DNA of 64,000 nt from Methylobacterium sp. J-067 (GCF_022829465.1 NZ_JAKSXZ010000123.1:1-64000); one strand, 5' to 3'. Shown: positions 26,956 to 37,385, numbered from the stretch's first letter. Made by a program: numbers and translations. Notes: generated by a model from the sequence alone, not told the origin.

Positions 26956-28161
26956 TCAGGCGGTCGGAGCCCCGGCATCGCGGCCGAGGTCTGCGTCGGG
27001 GATCAGCGTACCGTCCGCAACCACGTGATAATCGTGACCTTTCCATGTCACCGACCCCGAGAGGAAGGCACAGGAGAAGTTCATGAAGGAGAGGATGTCG
27101 CGAATCGGCAACAGCCAGTAGGCGTGCGGCGGCAGGCGGAAGGCCCGCTCGACCTGCCGGCAGAGCAGGATGCGGCTGGCGAGCGCGCTCGCGGCGACGG
27201 CCAGCGACAGGGTGCCCGCGCCCGGCAGGACGGAGCCGATCAACGCCAGCGGGAAGGCGTGCGTCACGACCGAGCCGGCATAGCCCGCCGGATCCACGGT
27301 GCGGATCGTGCGGTTCCAGCGCAGCTCGTGCTTCCACATGCCGTGAAGCTCGGTGTCGACGCAGGTATGGCCGATGGTGAAGGTCGGGATCGTCACCCGG
27401 CCGCCGAGGCCGCGCAGGGCGGCGCCGATGGCGTAATCGTCCGCGAGGTCGTTGCGGAAGCGGCGGAAGCCGCCGACCGCGTCCAGACTCTCGCGGGTGA
27501 ACGCGACGGTGGAGCCGAAGCACGGCTTGGCGAGGCCGAGGCTCACCCCCATCACGACGTTCGGCAGGAACTGCACGTCGATGGCCAGCGCCGAGAGCTG
27601 CCCCATCGAGCCGGGGAAGGCCGGCACGCCGTGATAGAGGCAGGTGACGCCCGTCACCCCCGGCTGGGACAGTTCGGCGACGATGCGCTCGAGGTAATCC
27701 GGCGCGACCACCATGTCGCTATCGGCCAGCACGATCACCGGGTGGGCGATCTCTTCGGCCATGTTGATGAGGTTCGAGACCTTGCGGTTGGACCCGTGCT
27801 GCCGCGCATCGATCACGAGGTCGATCCGCTTGTCGGGGTAAGCCTCGCGCAACGCCCGGACGACGCCGATGGCGGGGTCGCCCGCGTTCTGCACGCCGAA
27901 GACGACCTGCACCGCGCCGGCATAATCCTGGCGCAGCACCGTTTCGAGGTTCTCGTAGAGGTTCGGCTCCAGCCCGCAGAGGGGCTTCAGCACCGTCACC
28001 GCCGGCCGGGCGTCACCGGGGAGGGCGGGGATGCGGCGAGCGCCGTAGCGGCCGACGAAGAACGATGCCGCGAGGCCGTAGAGGCACCCCGCCCCGGCGA
28101 GGAGCAGGCAGAGCGGCGACAGCCAGAGCAGCGCCTGCGACGCCAGGGAAGTCAGATCCAT
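26956..28161 (-). CDS. hpnI: Hopanoid glycosyltransferase HpnI (GT2)
   Basis: A 401-residue membrane glycosyltransferase that attaches N-acetylglucosamine to bacteriohopanetetrol, substrate for HpnK and HpnJ. Seen: an N-terminal membrane helix (LWLSPLCLLLAGAGCLYGLA), VTVLKPLCGLEPNLYENL, the DxD motif VLADSDMVV, NDLADDYAIGAAL and the RW motif in KHELRWNRTIR, then C-terminal membrane segments. Length and layout fit HpnI/ceramide glucosyltransferase-like GT2. Confidence 0.92.
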   Translation of the reverse strand: MDLTSLASQALLWLSPLCLLLAGAGCLYGLAASFFVGRYGARRIPALPGDARPAVTVLKPLCGLEPNLYENLETVLRQDYAGAVQVVFGVQNAGDPAIGVVRALREAYPDKRIDLVIDARQHGSNRKVSNLINMAEEIAHPVIVLADSDMVVAPDYLERIVAELSQPGVTGVTCLYHGVPAFPGSMGQLSALAIDVQFLPNVVMGVSLGLAKPCFGSTVAFTRESLDAVGGFRRFRNDLADDYAIGAALRGLGGRVTIPTFTIGHTCVDTELHGMWKHELRWNRTIRTVDPAGYAGSVVTHAFPLALIGSVLPGAGTLSLAVAASALASRILLCRQVERAFRLPPHAYWLLPIRDILSFMNFSCAFLSGSVTWKGHDYHVVADGTLIPDADLGRDAGAPTA

Positions 28162-28212
28162 CCGTTGGGTCCGTGAATGTCCGGCCGCCGGCTGCGGCGT
28201 TGCGGGCGGCGA

Positions 28213-28848
28213 CTACTGAGCGGCCTTGGCGGGGGCGGGCTTGGAAGCGGGCTTCGCGGCGAGCATGCCGTTGGCCCGCTCGTTGAGGAACTTGACGGCC
28301 CCGTCCGCGCCGCCGCTCGCCAGCGGCTTCGACAGCAGGGTGCGCTGCGCCGCCAACTCGCTCACGTCGCCGTTCAGGAGCACGTCCTGCACCCTATCGT
28401 CCGCATTGACGACGAAGTCGACCTCGGAATCGTCGCCGCCGACCGTCGTGACCTTGGTCGGAACGACGCGCTGCGCGCCGCGCATCTCGATCTTCGGCAT
28501 GACCTCGAATTGGCCGCCCGCCGCCTGACTGAGGCGGTTCGCGTAGGTCACGGTGAGGCTGCGCTTGAGCGCCTTGGTCAGCGCCTGCTGCTGCTCGGGG
28601 GTAAAGCCCGACCACTTGGAGCCGACCGCGAGGCGGGCCATGGCGGGGAAATCGAACGCCTTGTCGATCGCCGGGGTCACGGCCTCGACGCGGGCGGGCA
28701 GGGGGCCCGCACCGTCCTTCACCGCGCCGGAGAAGGCGGCGTAGAGGTCCCGCACGGTCTGGATCGCCGCCTCGTCACCCGCCTGGGCGGGGGCGGCGAG
28801 GGGCAGGGCCAGGATCGCGGCGGCGGCGAAGCGGCGGATCAAGCGCAC
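28213..28848 (-). CDS. hpnM: Hopanoid-associated periplasmic protein HpnM (MlaC/Ttg2D family)
   Basis: A 211-residue secreted protein with a signal peptide ending APAQA and an MlaC-like fold (AFDFPAMARLAVGSKWSGFTPEQQQALTKAL, then DFVVNADDRVQDVLLNGDVS). MlaC proteins carry phospholipids across the periplasm, so transfer of hopanoid lipid is the likely role. The ATG overlaps the end of hpnL by 10 bp. The C terminus is Lys/Pro/Ala-rich. Confidence 0.9.
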   Translation of the reverse strand: MRLIRRFAAAAILALPLAAPAQAGDEAAIQTVRDLYAAFSGAVKDGAGPLPARVEAVTPAIDKAFDFPAMARLAVGSKWSGFTPEQQQALTKALKRSLTVTYANRLSQAAGGQFEVMPKIEMRGAQRVVPTKVTTVGGDDSEVDFVVNADDRVQDVLLNGDVSELAAQRTLLSKPLASGGADGAVKFLNERANGMLAAKPASKPAPAKAAQ

Positions 28849-29972
28849 TTCTTCAGGTCCTTCTCGTCCAGCCGGGCGCCCATGCGCGGCGGGGCATAGC
28901 TGTAGAACGGACCGAGGGTCGCCGCATGGGTCGTCGGCTTGGGCCGGCGGGAGAAGCGGATCGCCCCATCCGGGTCGGCTTCGGCTTCGGCCTCCTCCGT
29001 CTCATCCTCGCCCTTGGCGCGGATCGCGGCCTCGGTGCGGTGCCAGAGGAGCAGGCTCGGCAGGCCCACGCCGAGGTCGGCGAAGCGCTTCACCAGGGAG
29101 AGGGCGAGCGCCGCCTCGGCGGGGATGTCGAACAGGCCGCACAGGGCGATCAGGCCGCCCTCCTGCGCGCCGAGGGCGCCGGGCACGGCGAAGGCCGCGC
29201 CGCGCACCGCCTGCGCAAGGCTTTCGATGACGAGCGCCTGCATGAAGTCCACGGGGTAGCCCATGAAGTGCAGGCACAGATAGACTTCGAGGGTGCCGAT
29301 GATCCAGCCGCCGAAATGCACGACGATGGCCGCGAAGACCCGGCCCGGCGCGCCGTAAAGCCGGCGCAGGCCGTCATAGAGCTGGTCCACGGCGCCGAGC
29401 GCCCGCCACTCGCGCCCGGAGGCGAAGCGGTTGAGGAGGGCCTGGATCACCCGGTGACCGGCCCGACGCTGGATCAGGTAGAAGGCGGCCAGCGCCGGCA
29501 CGGCCAGGGCGACACCGCCCGACACGGTGCGGGCGACGGGGCCGTCCCCGACGAGCCAGATCAGCAATCCGAGGCCGAGCACGGTGAAGATAAGCTGCGT
29601 CACCGCCTGGGTCATCAGGTCGACGAACATGCTCGCGCCGGCCAGGGCACCGCTGACGCCGCGCTTGGCGAGCAGGCGCGCGCCGACGAAGTCGCCGCCC
29701 ACCGTCGCCACCGGCAACAGCGTGTTGATGCCCTCGCGCACGAAGCGCAGGGAGATGCAGTCGCGCAGGAGGGGCGTCGGCGCCTTCGGGAAGACGACGT
29801 ACCAGCCGAGTCCCGCCCAGGCGACGGCGACGATCCTCGCGAGCACGACGAGGAGGGCGCCCCATCCGGCGCTCGCAACGGCGGCCGACACGTCCTCAAG
29901 TCCCGAGGACGCGAACAGGCCCACGACCGTGCAGAGACCGGCAATCGAGGCCAGTGTCGTGAGACGCTTCAT
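28839..29972 (-). CDS. hpnL: Hopanoid-associated membrane protein HpnL
   Basis: A 377-residue integral membrane protein of the UPF0104/lysylphosphatidylglycerol-synthetase TM family. Several helices are clear (WGALLVVLARIVAVAWAGLG; VFAAIVVHFGGWIIGTLEVY) with conserved LPVATVGGDFVGARLL and VPGALGAQEGGLIAL. The last ~70 residues are an acidic, then basic, cytosolic tail. First gene of hpnL-M-I-J-K, 213 bp from the divergent amidinotransferase. It is thought to help hopanoid placement or flipping; not proven. Confidence 0.9.
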   Translation of the reverse strand: MKRLTTLASIAGLCTVVGLFASSGLEDVSAAVASAGWGALLVVLARIVAVAWAGLGWYVVFPKAPTPLLRDCISLRFVREGINTLLPVATVGGDFVGARLLAKRGVSGALAGASMFVDLMTQAVTQLIFTVLGLGLLIWLVGDGPVARTVSGGVALAVPALAAFYLIQRRAGHRVIQALLNRFASGREWRALGAVDQLYDGLRRLYGAPGRVFAAIVVHFGGWIIGTLEVYLCLHFMGYPVDFMQALVIESLAQAVRGAAFAVPGALGAQEGGLIALCGLFDIPAEAALALSLVKRFADLGVGLPSLLLWHRTEAAIRAKGEDETEEAEAEADPDGAIRFSRRPKPTTHAATLGPFYSYAPPRMGARLDEKDLKKCA

Positions 29973-30185
29973 CTTCGTCTTTCAAGCTCGCAAGTGGCTT
30001 GATGCGGGAAATCGGTCACGGTCGCGGCGGAAATAGGTCCGAGCGGCCCCAACAAGCTATTCCGCCACGTTGCAGCATGGATGAGCCCTGTCTATCACCC
30101 GTTTGCTACACCGAGGGGCAAAGCGGCGAACGGGCCTGACGTCCCGGACATGAGACCGCGAAACGTCGCAGAAGGGGCACACGTC

Positions 30186-31364
30186 ATGGACCGCGAATCA
30201 CCCATCACGGCCGCCGAGGCCGTGGATGAATCTGCGCGCGTCGAGGGTTACACGACCCACTCGCGGGAGCCTTCCACGCCCGCGCCGCACTCGCCCGTGA
30301 TGGCGTGGAACGAGTGGGATCCGCTGGAGGAGGTCATCGTCGGCTCCCTCGACGGGGCGACGATCCCCACCCACCATCTCACGGTCATCTTCAACCTGCC
30401 GCGGGCGGCCCAGCCCTTCTACCGGCTGGCTTCGGGCTGGAAGTATCCGAAGTTCATGAAGAAGCTCGCCCAGGCCGAGCTCGACAACTTCATCACCATC
30501 CTCGCGGGCGAAGGCGTGAAGGTGCGCCGTCCCGACACGGTGGATTTCTCCCGCAAGTTCAAGGCGCCGCGCTGGTCCTCGCGCGGGTTCTGCGTGGCCT
30601 GCCCGCGCGATCCGTACCTCGTCATCGGCGACGAGATCATCGAGAGCCCGATGTGCTGGCGCTCCCGTTACTTCGAGGGCGACGCCTACCGCTCGCTGTT
30701 CAAGGAATACTTCCGCAACGGCGCCCGCTGGACCTCGGCCCCGCGCCCGCAGCTGACGGACGACCTCTACAACTACGACTACCGGGTGCCGAACCTGAAG
30801 GCCGGCGAGCCCATGCAGTTCACAGTGAACGAGTTCGAGCCGGTCTTCGACGCCGCCGACTTCGTGCGCTGTGGCCGCGACCTGTTCGTGACCCGCTCCA
30901 ACGTCACGAACTTGATGGGCATCGAGTGGCTGCGCCGCCACCTCGGCTCGGGCTTCCGCATCCACGAGATCGAGAGCCGCTGCCCGCAGCCGATGCACAT
31001 CGACTCGTCGTTCATGCCGCTGGCGCCGGGCAAGGTGCTGGTGAACCCGGATTACGTGGACATCGAGCGGCTGCCGGCCGTGCTCAAGAAGTGGGACGTC
31101 CTCGTCGCCCCGCGCCCCGACCCGGTCGAGGGCTTCATGAGCAAGATCTCGATGTGCTCGCCCTGGACCTCGATCAACGTGCTGGCGATCACCGAGAAGA
31201 AGATCGTCGTGGACCAGAGCCAGCCGACGCTCATCAAGGCGCTGAAGGATTGGGGCTTCGACCCGATCCCCGCGCCGTTCCTGAGCTACGGCCCGTTCGG
31301 CGGCTCGTTCCACTGCGCCACGCTCGACGTGCGCCGCCGGGGCACGCTACAATCGTACTTCTAG
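30186..31364 (+). CDS. Amidinotransferase (glycine/inosamine amidinotransferase family), candidate hopanoid-guanidinylating enzyme
   Basis: A 392-residue GATM/StrB1-like L-arginine amidinotransferase. The whole catalytic triad can be aligned to human AGAT: Asp225 in EPVFDAADFVRCGRDLF, His271 in QPMHIDSSFMPL, Cys377 in GGSFHCATLDVRRRG. Such enzymes move the amidino group of arginine onto an amine. The ATG at 30186 has AAGGGG at 8 nt. It diverges from hpnL by 213 bp, next to genes that make the amino-bearing cyclitol-ether hopanoid. Guanidine-substituted bacteriohopanetetrol cyclitol ether is known from Methylobacterium, so this is a strong candidate for that step; glycine or an antibiotic-type inosamine are the alternatives. 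Confidence 0.88.
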   Translation: MDRESPITAAEAVDESARVEGYTTHSREPSTPAPHSPVMAWNEWDPLEEVIVGSLDGATIPTHHLTVIFNLPRAAQPFYRLASGWKYPKFMKKLAQAELDNFITILAGEGVKVRRPDTVDFSRKFKAPRWSSRGFCVACPRDPYLVIGDEIIESPMCWRSRYFEGDAYRSLFKEYFRNGARWTSAPRPQLTDDLYNYDYRVPNLKAGEPMQFTVNEFEPVFDAADFVRCGRDLFVTRSNVTNLMGIEWLRRHLGSGFRIHEIESRCPQPMHIDSSFMPLAPGKVLVNPDYVDIERLPAVLKKWDVLVAPRPDPVEGFMSKISMCSPWTSINVLAITEKKIVVDQSQPTLIKALKDWGFDPIPAPFLSYGPFGGSFHCATLDVRRRGTLQSYF

Positions 31365-32359
31365 TCGCCGATCCCCTGGATCAGCGCCCGGTTGAAGGCC
31401 TCCGGCTCGGTCATCTGAGGCGCGTGGCCGGACTCGGGAAACTCAATAAGGCGGGCGCCGGGGATAGCCTTGGCGGCCGCGCGGCCGAGTTCGGGGTAAT
31501 GCCCGAGCGTCGGCCGCACCTCCGGCGGGGCGAGGTCCTTGCCGATGGCGGTGGTGTCCTTCTGGCCGATCATCAGCAGCGTCGGCACCGCGATCTGCGG
31601 GAAGCGATAGACCACCGGCTGCGTGACGATCATGTCGTAGAGCAGGGCTGAATCCCAGGCGACGGCCTCCTTGCCGGGGCCCGCATAGAGCCCGGCCAGC
31701 ATCTGCACCCAGGGCTCGTAGCGCTCCTCCCAATGGCCTGAGTAGTACGTCGCGGTCTCATACTTGCGGATCGAGTCGGCGCTCGTCTTTAGTTCGCGCT
31801 CGTACCAGCGGGCGATGGAGATGGGGGGCAGGCCCTTGGCGCTCCAGTCCTCCAGGCCGACCGGATTGACCATCACCAGCCGCGCGACCTCCTTCGGGTA
31901 GAGCAGGGCGTAGTGGGCGGCGAGCATCCCGCCCGTGGAATGCCCGACGACGATGGGCGTCTGGATGCCGAGCTTGTCGAGCAGGGCGTGGGTGTTCTCG
32001 GCGAGCTGCCGGAAGGTGAATTGGTAGGCGCCCGGCTTGCTCGACTTGCAGAAGCCGATCTGGTCCGGCGCGACCACCCGGTAGCCGGCCGCGGTGAGCG
32101 CCTGGATCTGCCCCTCCCAGGTCGCGGCGCAGAAGTTCTTGCCATGGAGCAGCACCACCGTGCGCCCGTTCGGCTTGTCCGGCTTCACGTCGAGATAGGC
32201 CATCTGCAGGGGTTGGCGCTGTGAGGTGAAGGTGAAGCGCTCGACCGGGAAGGGATAGTCGAACCCTTCAAGCTCCGGCCCGTAGGCCGTCTCCGCCCGG
32301 CAGGGCAGGGCGGCGAGGCTCAACGCGAGGAGGGCCGGGGCGAGGGCGAGACGGGGCAT
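31361..32359 (-). CDS. Secreted alpha/beta-hydrolase
   Basis: A 332-residue alpha/beta-hydrolase-fold protein. A signal peptide ends near LAALPCRA. The nucleophile elbow is GHSTGGMLA; the acid is in LMIGQKDTTAIG and the base in ESGHAPQM, so the triad is complete. HGKNFCAATW forms the oxyanion loop. The ATG at 32359 has GGAG at 7 nt. Its stop overlaps the amidinotransferase stop by 4 bp, tail-to-tail. The substrate (ester, epoxide, lactone) is unknown. Confidence 0.85.
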   Translation of the reverse strand: MPRLALAPALLALSLAALPCRAETAYGPELEGFDYPFPVERFTFTSQRQPLQMAYLDVKPDKPNGRTVVLLHGKNFCAATWEGQIQALTAAGYRVVAPDQIGFCKSSKPGAYQFTFRQLAENTHALLDKLGIQTPIVVGHSTGGMLAAHYALLYPKEVARLVMVNPVGLEDWSAKGLPPISIARWYERELKTSADSIRKYETATYYSGHWEERYEPWVQMLAGLYAGPGKEAVAWDSALLYDMIVTQPVVYRFPQIAVPTLLMIGQKDTTAIGKDLAPPEVRPTLGHYPELGRAAAKAIPGARLIEFPESGHAPQMTEPEAFNRALIQGIGD

Positions 32360-32433
32360 GAGCACTCCGGATGGGACTGGCCCATCACATCGCCCTATAA
32401 GAGCGGGAGGAAAGCCCCCTCCGGACAAACCCG

Positions 32434-32904
32434 ATGCTCCGTTTTCTCATGATCGCCGGCCTCCTCGCCGCCACGCCGGCCGCGGCGGCCGATGCCTGCG
32501 ATGTCCTCACGGCGAAGGTCATCCGCGTGACCGGCGCCTCGCTCGCCGGCCGTACCGGCGAATACGCGGTGTTCCGGGCGCAGGATGCCGAGCGCATGAG
32601 CCTCGATTGCCGGAGCCCGGCGCGGATCACCCTCGCCTCCCTCGATCGCGAGCCGGACAAGGCGTATTTCGCCCTCGTCGGCCTCGCCGCGCGGGCGCTG
32701 ACCGGCGCCGACGCCGAGCGCGCCGAGGTGCTGGCGCTCAACCTCCATCAGGACAGCCTGCTCGCCGACGCCCCCCGCCGGGGCGCCACCGGCCGGGCGC
32801 TGATGCTGTGCGAGACCGGCCCCCGCCAGGATGCGCCCGCCGGGGACCTCACCGTCTGCCGGATCGCCCCCGCCGCTCTTTCCCGTCGGCGCCATGCCGG
32901 CTAG
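32434..32904 (+). CDS. Small secreted protein of unknown function
   Basis: A 156-residue protein with a signal peptide (MLRFLMIAGLLAATPAAAA). Three cysteines follow (DACDVL, LDCRSP, LCETG). No family was recognised. It sits 9 bp ahead of kdsA on the same strand and diverges from the hydrolase, so it may be the first gene of a two-gene unit with kdsA. Confidence 0.65.
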   Translation: MLRFLMIAGLLAATPAAAADACDVLTAKVIRVTGASLAGRTGEYAVFRAQDAERMSLDCRSPARITLASLDREPDKAYFALVGLAARALTGADAERAEVLALNLHQDSLLADAPRRGATGRALMLCETGPRQDAPAGDLTVCRIAPAALSRRRHAG

Positions 32905-32913
32905 ACCCGCGTC

Positions 32914-33759
32914 ATGTCGAACGTTCTGACCGGCCCCGTCGTCCGCGCCCGCGACGCCGCCTTCGCCAACCACCTGCCCCTGTCGCTGATCGCGGGGCCC
33001 TGCCAGCTCGAAAGCCGCCAGCACGGCCTGGAGATTGCCGCCGCCCTCAAGGAGCTGGCGGCGCGGCTCGGGATCGGCCTCGTATTCAAGGCTTCCTTCG
33101 ACAAGGCGAACCGCACCTCCGGCGGCGCCGCGCGCGGGATGGGGCTGGACGGCGCCCTGCCGGTCTTCGCTGAGATCCGCGAGACCCTGGGACTGCCGGT
33201 CCTCACCGATGTGCACGATGCCACCCAATGCGCCCCTGTGGCCGAGGCGGTCGACATCCTGCAGATCCCGGCCTTCCTCTGCCGCCAGACCGACCTTCTC
33301 CTCACGGCCGCCGCCACGGGGCGGGTGGTGAACGTGAAGAAGGGCCAGTTCCTCGCCCCCTGGGACATGAAGCACGTCGCCGCCAAGATCACCCAGGCCG
33401 GCAACCCGAACGTCATCGTGACGGAGCGGGGCGCCTCCTTCGGCTACAACACCCTCGTCTCGGACATGCGCAGCCTGCCGATCATGGCGGAGGTCACGGG
33501 CGGCGCGCCGGTGGTGTTCGACGCCACCCATTCCGTGCAGCAGCCGGGCGGCCAAGGCGGCAGCTCCGGCGGGCAGCGGGAATTCGTGGCCGTGCTCGCC
33601 CGCGCGGCGGTGGCGGTCGGCGTAGCGGGCGTCTTCATCGAGACCCACCCCGACCCCGACCGCGCGCCCTCGGACGGGCCCAACATGGTCGCCCTGAAGG
33701 ACATGCCGGCCCTGCTCGAACAGCTCATCGCCTTCGACCGTCTCGCGAAGGGTCTCTGA
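32914..33759 (+). CDS. kdsA: 3-deoxy-8-phosphooctulonate synthase (KDO-8-P synthase)
   Basis: A 281-residue class I aldolase-fold enzyme joining phosphoenolpyruvate and arabinose 5-phosphate for the KDO of lipopolysaccharide. Seen: [52 protein letters not shown] and [18 protein letters not shown]. Length is normal. kdsA is often beside pyrG-eno in Proteobacteria, and eno lies 2.3 kb downstream. Confidence 0.96.
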   Translation: MSNVLTGPVVRARDAAFANHLPLSLIAGPCQLESRQHGLEIAAALKELAARLGIGLVFKASFDKANRTSGGAARGMGLDGALPVFAEIRETLGLPVLTDVHDATQCAPVAEAVDILQIPAFLCRQTDLLLTAAATGRVVNVKKGQFLAPWDMKHVAAKITQAGNPNVIVTERGASFGYNTLVSDMRSLPIMAEVTGGAPVVFDATHSVQQPGGQGGSSGGQREFVAVLARAAVAVGVAGVFIETHPDPDRAPSDGPNMVALKDMPALLEQLIAFDRLAKGL

Positions 33760-33760
33760 C

Positions 33761-34432
33761 CTAGCTCCTCGGCAGAAGCACGTGGATCCGCAGGGGCTGG
33801 ACGAGGGCGAAGCGCCCGTCCTCGCCCCTGACGGCGGCGCCTGAGAAGGCCGCCTCGACCACATCACGCCGCTCGCGGATCGCCCTGGCCCGGTCGGGGT
33901 CCACGGCGGTCACGCGGGTGAAGAACGCCTCGCTGTCCGCGAAGGATTCCCACCGCTCGACGGTGAGGTCGCGCTCGCAAGCGAAGGCGTCCTTCGCGAC
34001 GGCGTGCGCGATGGCCGCCTGCGCCGCCGCACGGATCGCGGTCTCGTCCTCGATGGGCTTCAGCGCGTCGAAGAACGTGCCCGAGGCGAGCGGTTCGATC
34101 ACCACCAGACGTCCCCCCGGCCGCAGCACCCGCGCCGCCTCGGCGAGCGCCTTGGCCGGATCGGGGACGTGATGCAGTGAATTCAGCATCACCGCTCCGT
34201 CGAACTGCCCGTCTCCGAACGGCAGAACCTCGGCGGAGGCCGCCTCGAACCGCGCAGAGGGGACGAGAGTGCGCGCCTTGGCGAGGGCCTCCGCACCGGG
34301 ATCGATGCCGGTCACGGCCGCGCCGTCCTCGGTCAGGGCGCGGGCGAGGGTGCCCGTACCGCAGCCGATGTCGAGGATCGCTTTCCCCGCGAGCGGCGCG
34401 AAGACTTCACGGATGAGCGTAAGGGCGTCCAT
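33761..34432 (-). CDS. Class I SAM-dependent methyltransferase
   Basis: A 223-residue UbiE/MenG-like methyltransferase. Motif I is AILDIGCGTGTLAR; then VTGIDPGAEALAKAR, LPFGDGQFDGAVMLNSLHHV and RVLRPGGRLVVIEP. The substrate is not identifiable. The ATG at 34432 has GGAG 10 nt upstream. It ends 2 bp from the kdsA stop, on the opposite strand. Confidence 0.85.
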   Translation of the reverse strand: MDALTLIREVFAPLAGKAILDIGCGTGTLARALTEDGAAVTGIDPGAEALAKARTLVPSARFEAASAEVLPFGDGQFDGAVMLNSLHHVPDPAKALAEAARVLRPGGRLVVIEPLASGTFFDALKPIEDETAIRAAAQAAIAHAVAKDAFACERDLTVERWESFADSEAFFTRVTAVDPDRARAIRERRDVVEAAFSGAAVRGEDGRFALVQPLRIHVLLPRS

Positions 34433-34507
34433 CGAACCAGGGCTCCGACACGCCGCGTTTTGGCGTCTCTTCTCTATGCGCCGGTTCCCGCCCTGGCGCA
34501 TCCCGGC

Positions 34508-34765
34508 TCACGGCGTCGCGCACTTTCGCGTCGGCGGGGCGACGGCGCAGTTCAGAACGCATTGCTGCCGTTCGGAGCAGAACCACGACAGCGTTCCGCT
34601 CTTCAGGCACTCCCCGCCACAATGGCGATACGGCCCGCCGTAGAGCGGCCGGACATAGACCGCATCGGTGAGCACATGCGCGGTGGGGGATGGACAGCTC
34701 AGGGCCTGAGCCGAGGCGGACAATCCGGCGAAGAACACGAGCAGACAGGTCAGGACGGATCGCAT
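34508..34765 (-). CDS. Cysteine-rich small secreted protein
   Basis: An 85-residue protein with a signal peptide (MRSVLTCLLVFFAGLSASAQA) and seven cysteines in the mature part of about 64 residues, suggesting disulfide bonding in the periplasm. No known family recognised. No clear ribosome site precedes the ATG at 34765, so the start is tentative. Confidence 0.5.
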   Translation of the reverse strand: MRSVLTCLLVFFAGLSASAQALSCPSPTAHVLTDAVYVRPLYGGPYRHCGGECLKSGTLSWFCSERQQCVLNCAVAPPTRKCATP

Positions 34766-34998
34766 GGTCGGGATCGGGGCGCCACGGGCCTCGATCAAAT
34801 GGCCGTGTGGAGGGATCCGTCGATTAAATTGCGTGTCAGCAATAGTCGGCGCAGCCCACCCGTCGGCAAGTTCCCGATGCGAACGGCATAGCTTCCTACG
34901 GCCACAGAGCAGGCAACCGAGCCCGAATTCTGAGGCCATCGCCTGATGAACAGGCGTTCACGAACCCGGATCATCGAAAAACGCGATGTGAATCCTTT

Positions 34999-35023
34999 GG
35001 AACCCAGGCGGTGGCCCCACGTT
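34999..35023 (+). promoter_or_regulatory. EcfG (general stress response) promoter
   Basis: GGAAC (34999-35003), 16-nt spacer, CGTT (35020-35023): a perfect match to the GGAAC-N16/17-CGTT element read by the alphaproteobacterial general-stress sigma factor EcfG under PhyR control, first defined in Methylobacterium extorquens. Its gene starts 39 bp downstream of the CGTT element. Confidence 0.82.
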
Positions 35024-35061
35024 ATTGGGACATGATCGATCAGTGATCGAGAAAGGATATC

Positions 35062-35379
35062 ATGCGCAAGTTTGCTCTCATCACCGCCGCCGCCGCTCTG
35101 ACTGTCGGCAGCATCGCCGCCACCACCGGCGCCGAGGCGCGCCCCTACGGCTTCCACGGCGGTTACGGGCATCATGGCTACTACGGTGGCCGTCGCGGTA
35201 TCGGGACCGGCGCGGCTGTCGGCCTCGGCATCGCTGGCCTCGCGGCCGGTGCGATCGCCGCCGGTGCGGCCCGTGACGCCTACGGCTACGGCTACGGCCG
35301 TCCGGCCTATGGCTACGGCTATGGCGCCCCGGCTTACGGCTATGGCTACGGTGCGCCGGCCTACGGCTACGGCTACTAA
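35062..35379 (+). CDS. Gly/Tyr-rich secreted repeat protein, stress-induced
   Basis: A 105-residue protein: signal peptide (MRKFALITAAAALTVGSIAATTGAEA), a His/Gly/Tyr stretch, a glycine-zipper membrane-like segment (GTGAAVGLGIAGLAAGAIAAGAA), then tandem GYGYG(R/A)PAY units. The shape suggests an envelope-associated protein that inserts or assembles through the glycine zipper. The ATG has GAGAAAGGA upstream. An EcfG promoter lies just ahead, so it should be induced by general stress. Function is unknown. Confidence 0.8.
   Translation: MRKFALITAAAALTVGSIAATTGAEARPYGFHGGYGHHGYYGGRRGIGTGAAVGLGIAGLAAGAIAAGAARDAYGYGYGRPAYGYGYGAPAYGYGYGAPAYGYGY
35282..35379 (+). repeat. 27-bp tandem repeat encoding GYGYGAPAY
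   Basis: Just over three copies of a 27-bp unit make up the 3' end of the gene, the first with R for A. Units differ only at third codon positions, so the repeat is maintained at protein level. Copy number could vary between strains. Confidence 0.8.
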
Positions 35380-35398
35380 GTCTTAGCAGTTAAAGTAA

Positions 35399-35433
35399 AA
35401 GGGGGCGGTCGGCGCGAGCCGGCCGCCCTTTTT
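35399..35433. terminator. Bidirectional terminator between the Gly/Tyr protein and queF
   Basis: 11-bp arms with one G-U pair (35403-35413 and 35418-35428), loop GCGA, followed by TTTTT on the plus strand; an A4 run before the hairpin gives a U tract on the minus strand. It separates two convergent genes. Confidence 0.88.
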
Positions 35434-35444
35434 CATTCGTGACG

Positions 35445-35897
35445 TCAGCGCCCGCGATAGGGCGCGACGCCTGTCTCCGGGAGCCAGATCGTGGCAGGCG
35501 GCGTGCCGGTCTGCCAGAACACGTCGATGGGGATGCCGCCGCGCGGGTACCAATAGCCGCCGATCCGCAGGTAGCGCGGCGCGAGCAGCTCCACGAGGCG
35601 CTTCCCGATGGTGACGGTGCAATCCTCATGGAAGGCGCCGTGGTTGCGGAATGAGCCCAGATAGAGCTTCAGCGACTTCGATTCGACGAGCCATTCGCCC
35701 GGCACGTAGTCGATCACAAGGATCGCGAAGTCGGGCTGGCCGGTCACCGGGCAGATCGAGGTGAATTCCGGCGCGGTGAAGCGGGCGACGTAATCCGTGT
35801 CCGCATGGGGATTCGGCACCCGGTCGAGCCGGGCTTCCTCGGGAGTCTGGGGAAGGGGGGTCGCCTGCCCCAGCTGAAGGTCGGATGTGCTGGTCAT
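35445..35897 (-). CDS. queF: NADPH-dependent 7-cyano-7-deazaguanine reductase
   Basis: A 150-residue QueF of the short (YkvM) class that reduces preQ0 to preQ1 for queuosine in tRNA. Seen: the thioimide-forming cysteine in [14 protein letters not shown] (Cys49, with Asp56 as acid) and the family motif [20 protein letters not shown]. Length is typical. GGGGG lies upstream of the ATG. No preQ1 riboswitch was recognised upstream. Confidence 0.95.
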   Translation of the reverse strand: MTSTSDLQLGQATPLPQTPEEARLDRVPNPHADTDYVARFTAPEFTSICPVTGQPDFAILVIDYVPGEWLVESKSLKLYLGSFRNHGAFHEDCTVTIGKRLVELLAPRYLRIGGYWYPRGGIPIDVFWQTGTPPATIWLPETGVAPYRGR

Positions 35898-36009
35898 GGC
35901 CCCCTATACCGTGGCGACCGGCTTTGGAAAGCCTTGAGCGGCATTCGCAAAGATTTCGCCGGGAAGCGGGGCCGCGCCGGGTTGCCGGGGGGCCGAGCAT
36001 GGCGGATAA

Positions 36010-37365
<1,356 letters not shown>

Positions 37366-37385
37366 TCGCTCCCTCGGCCGAACAG

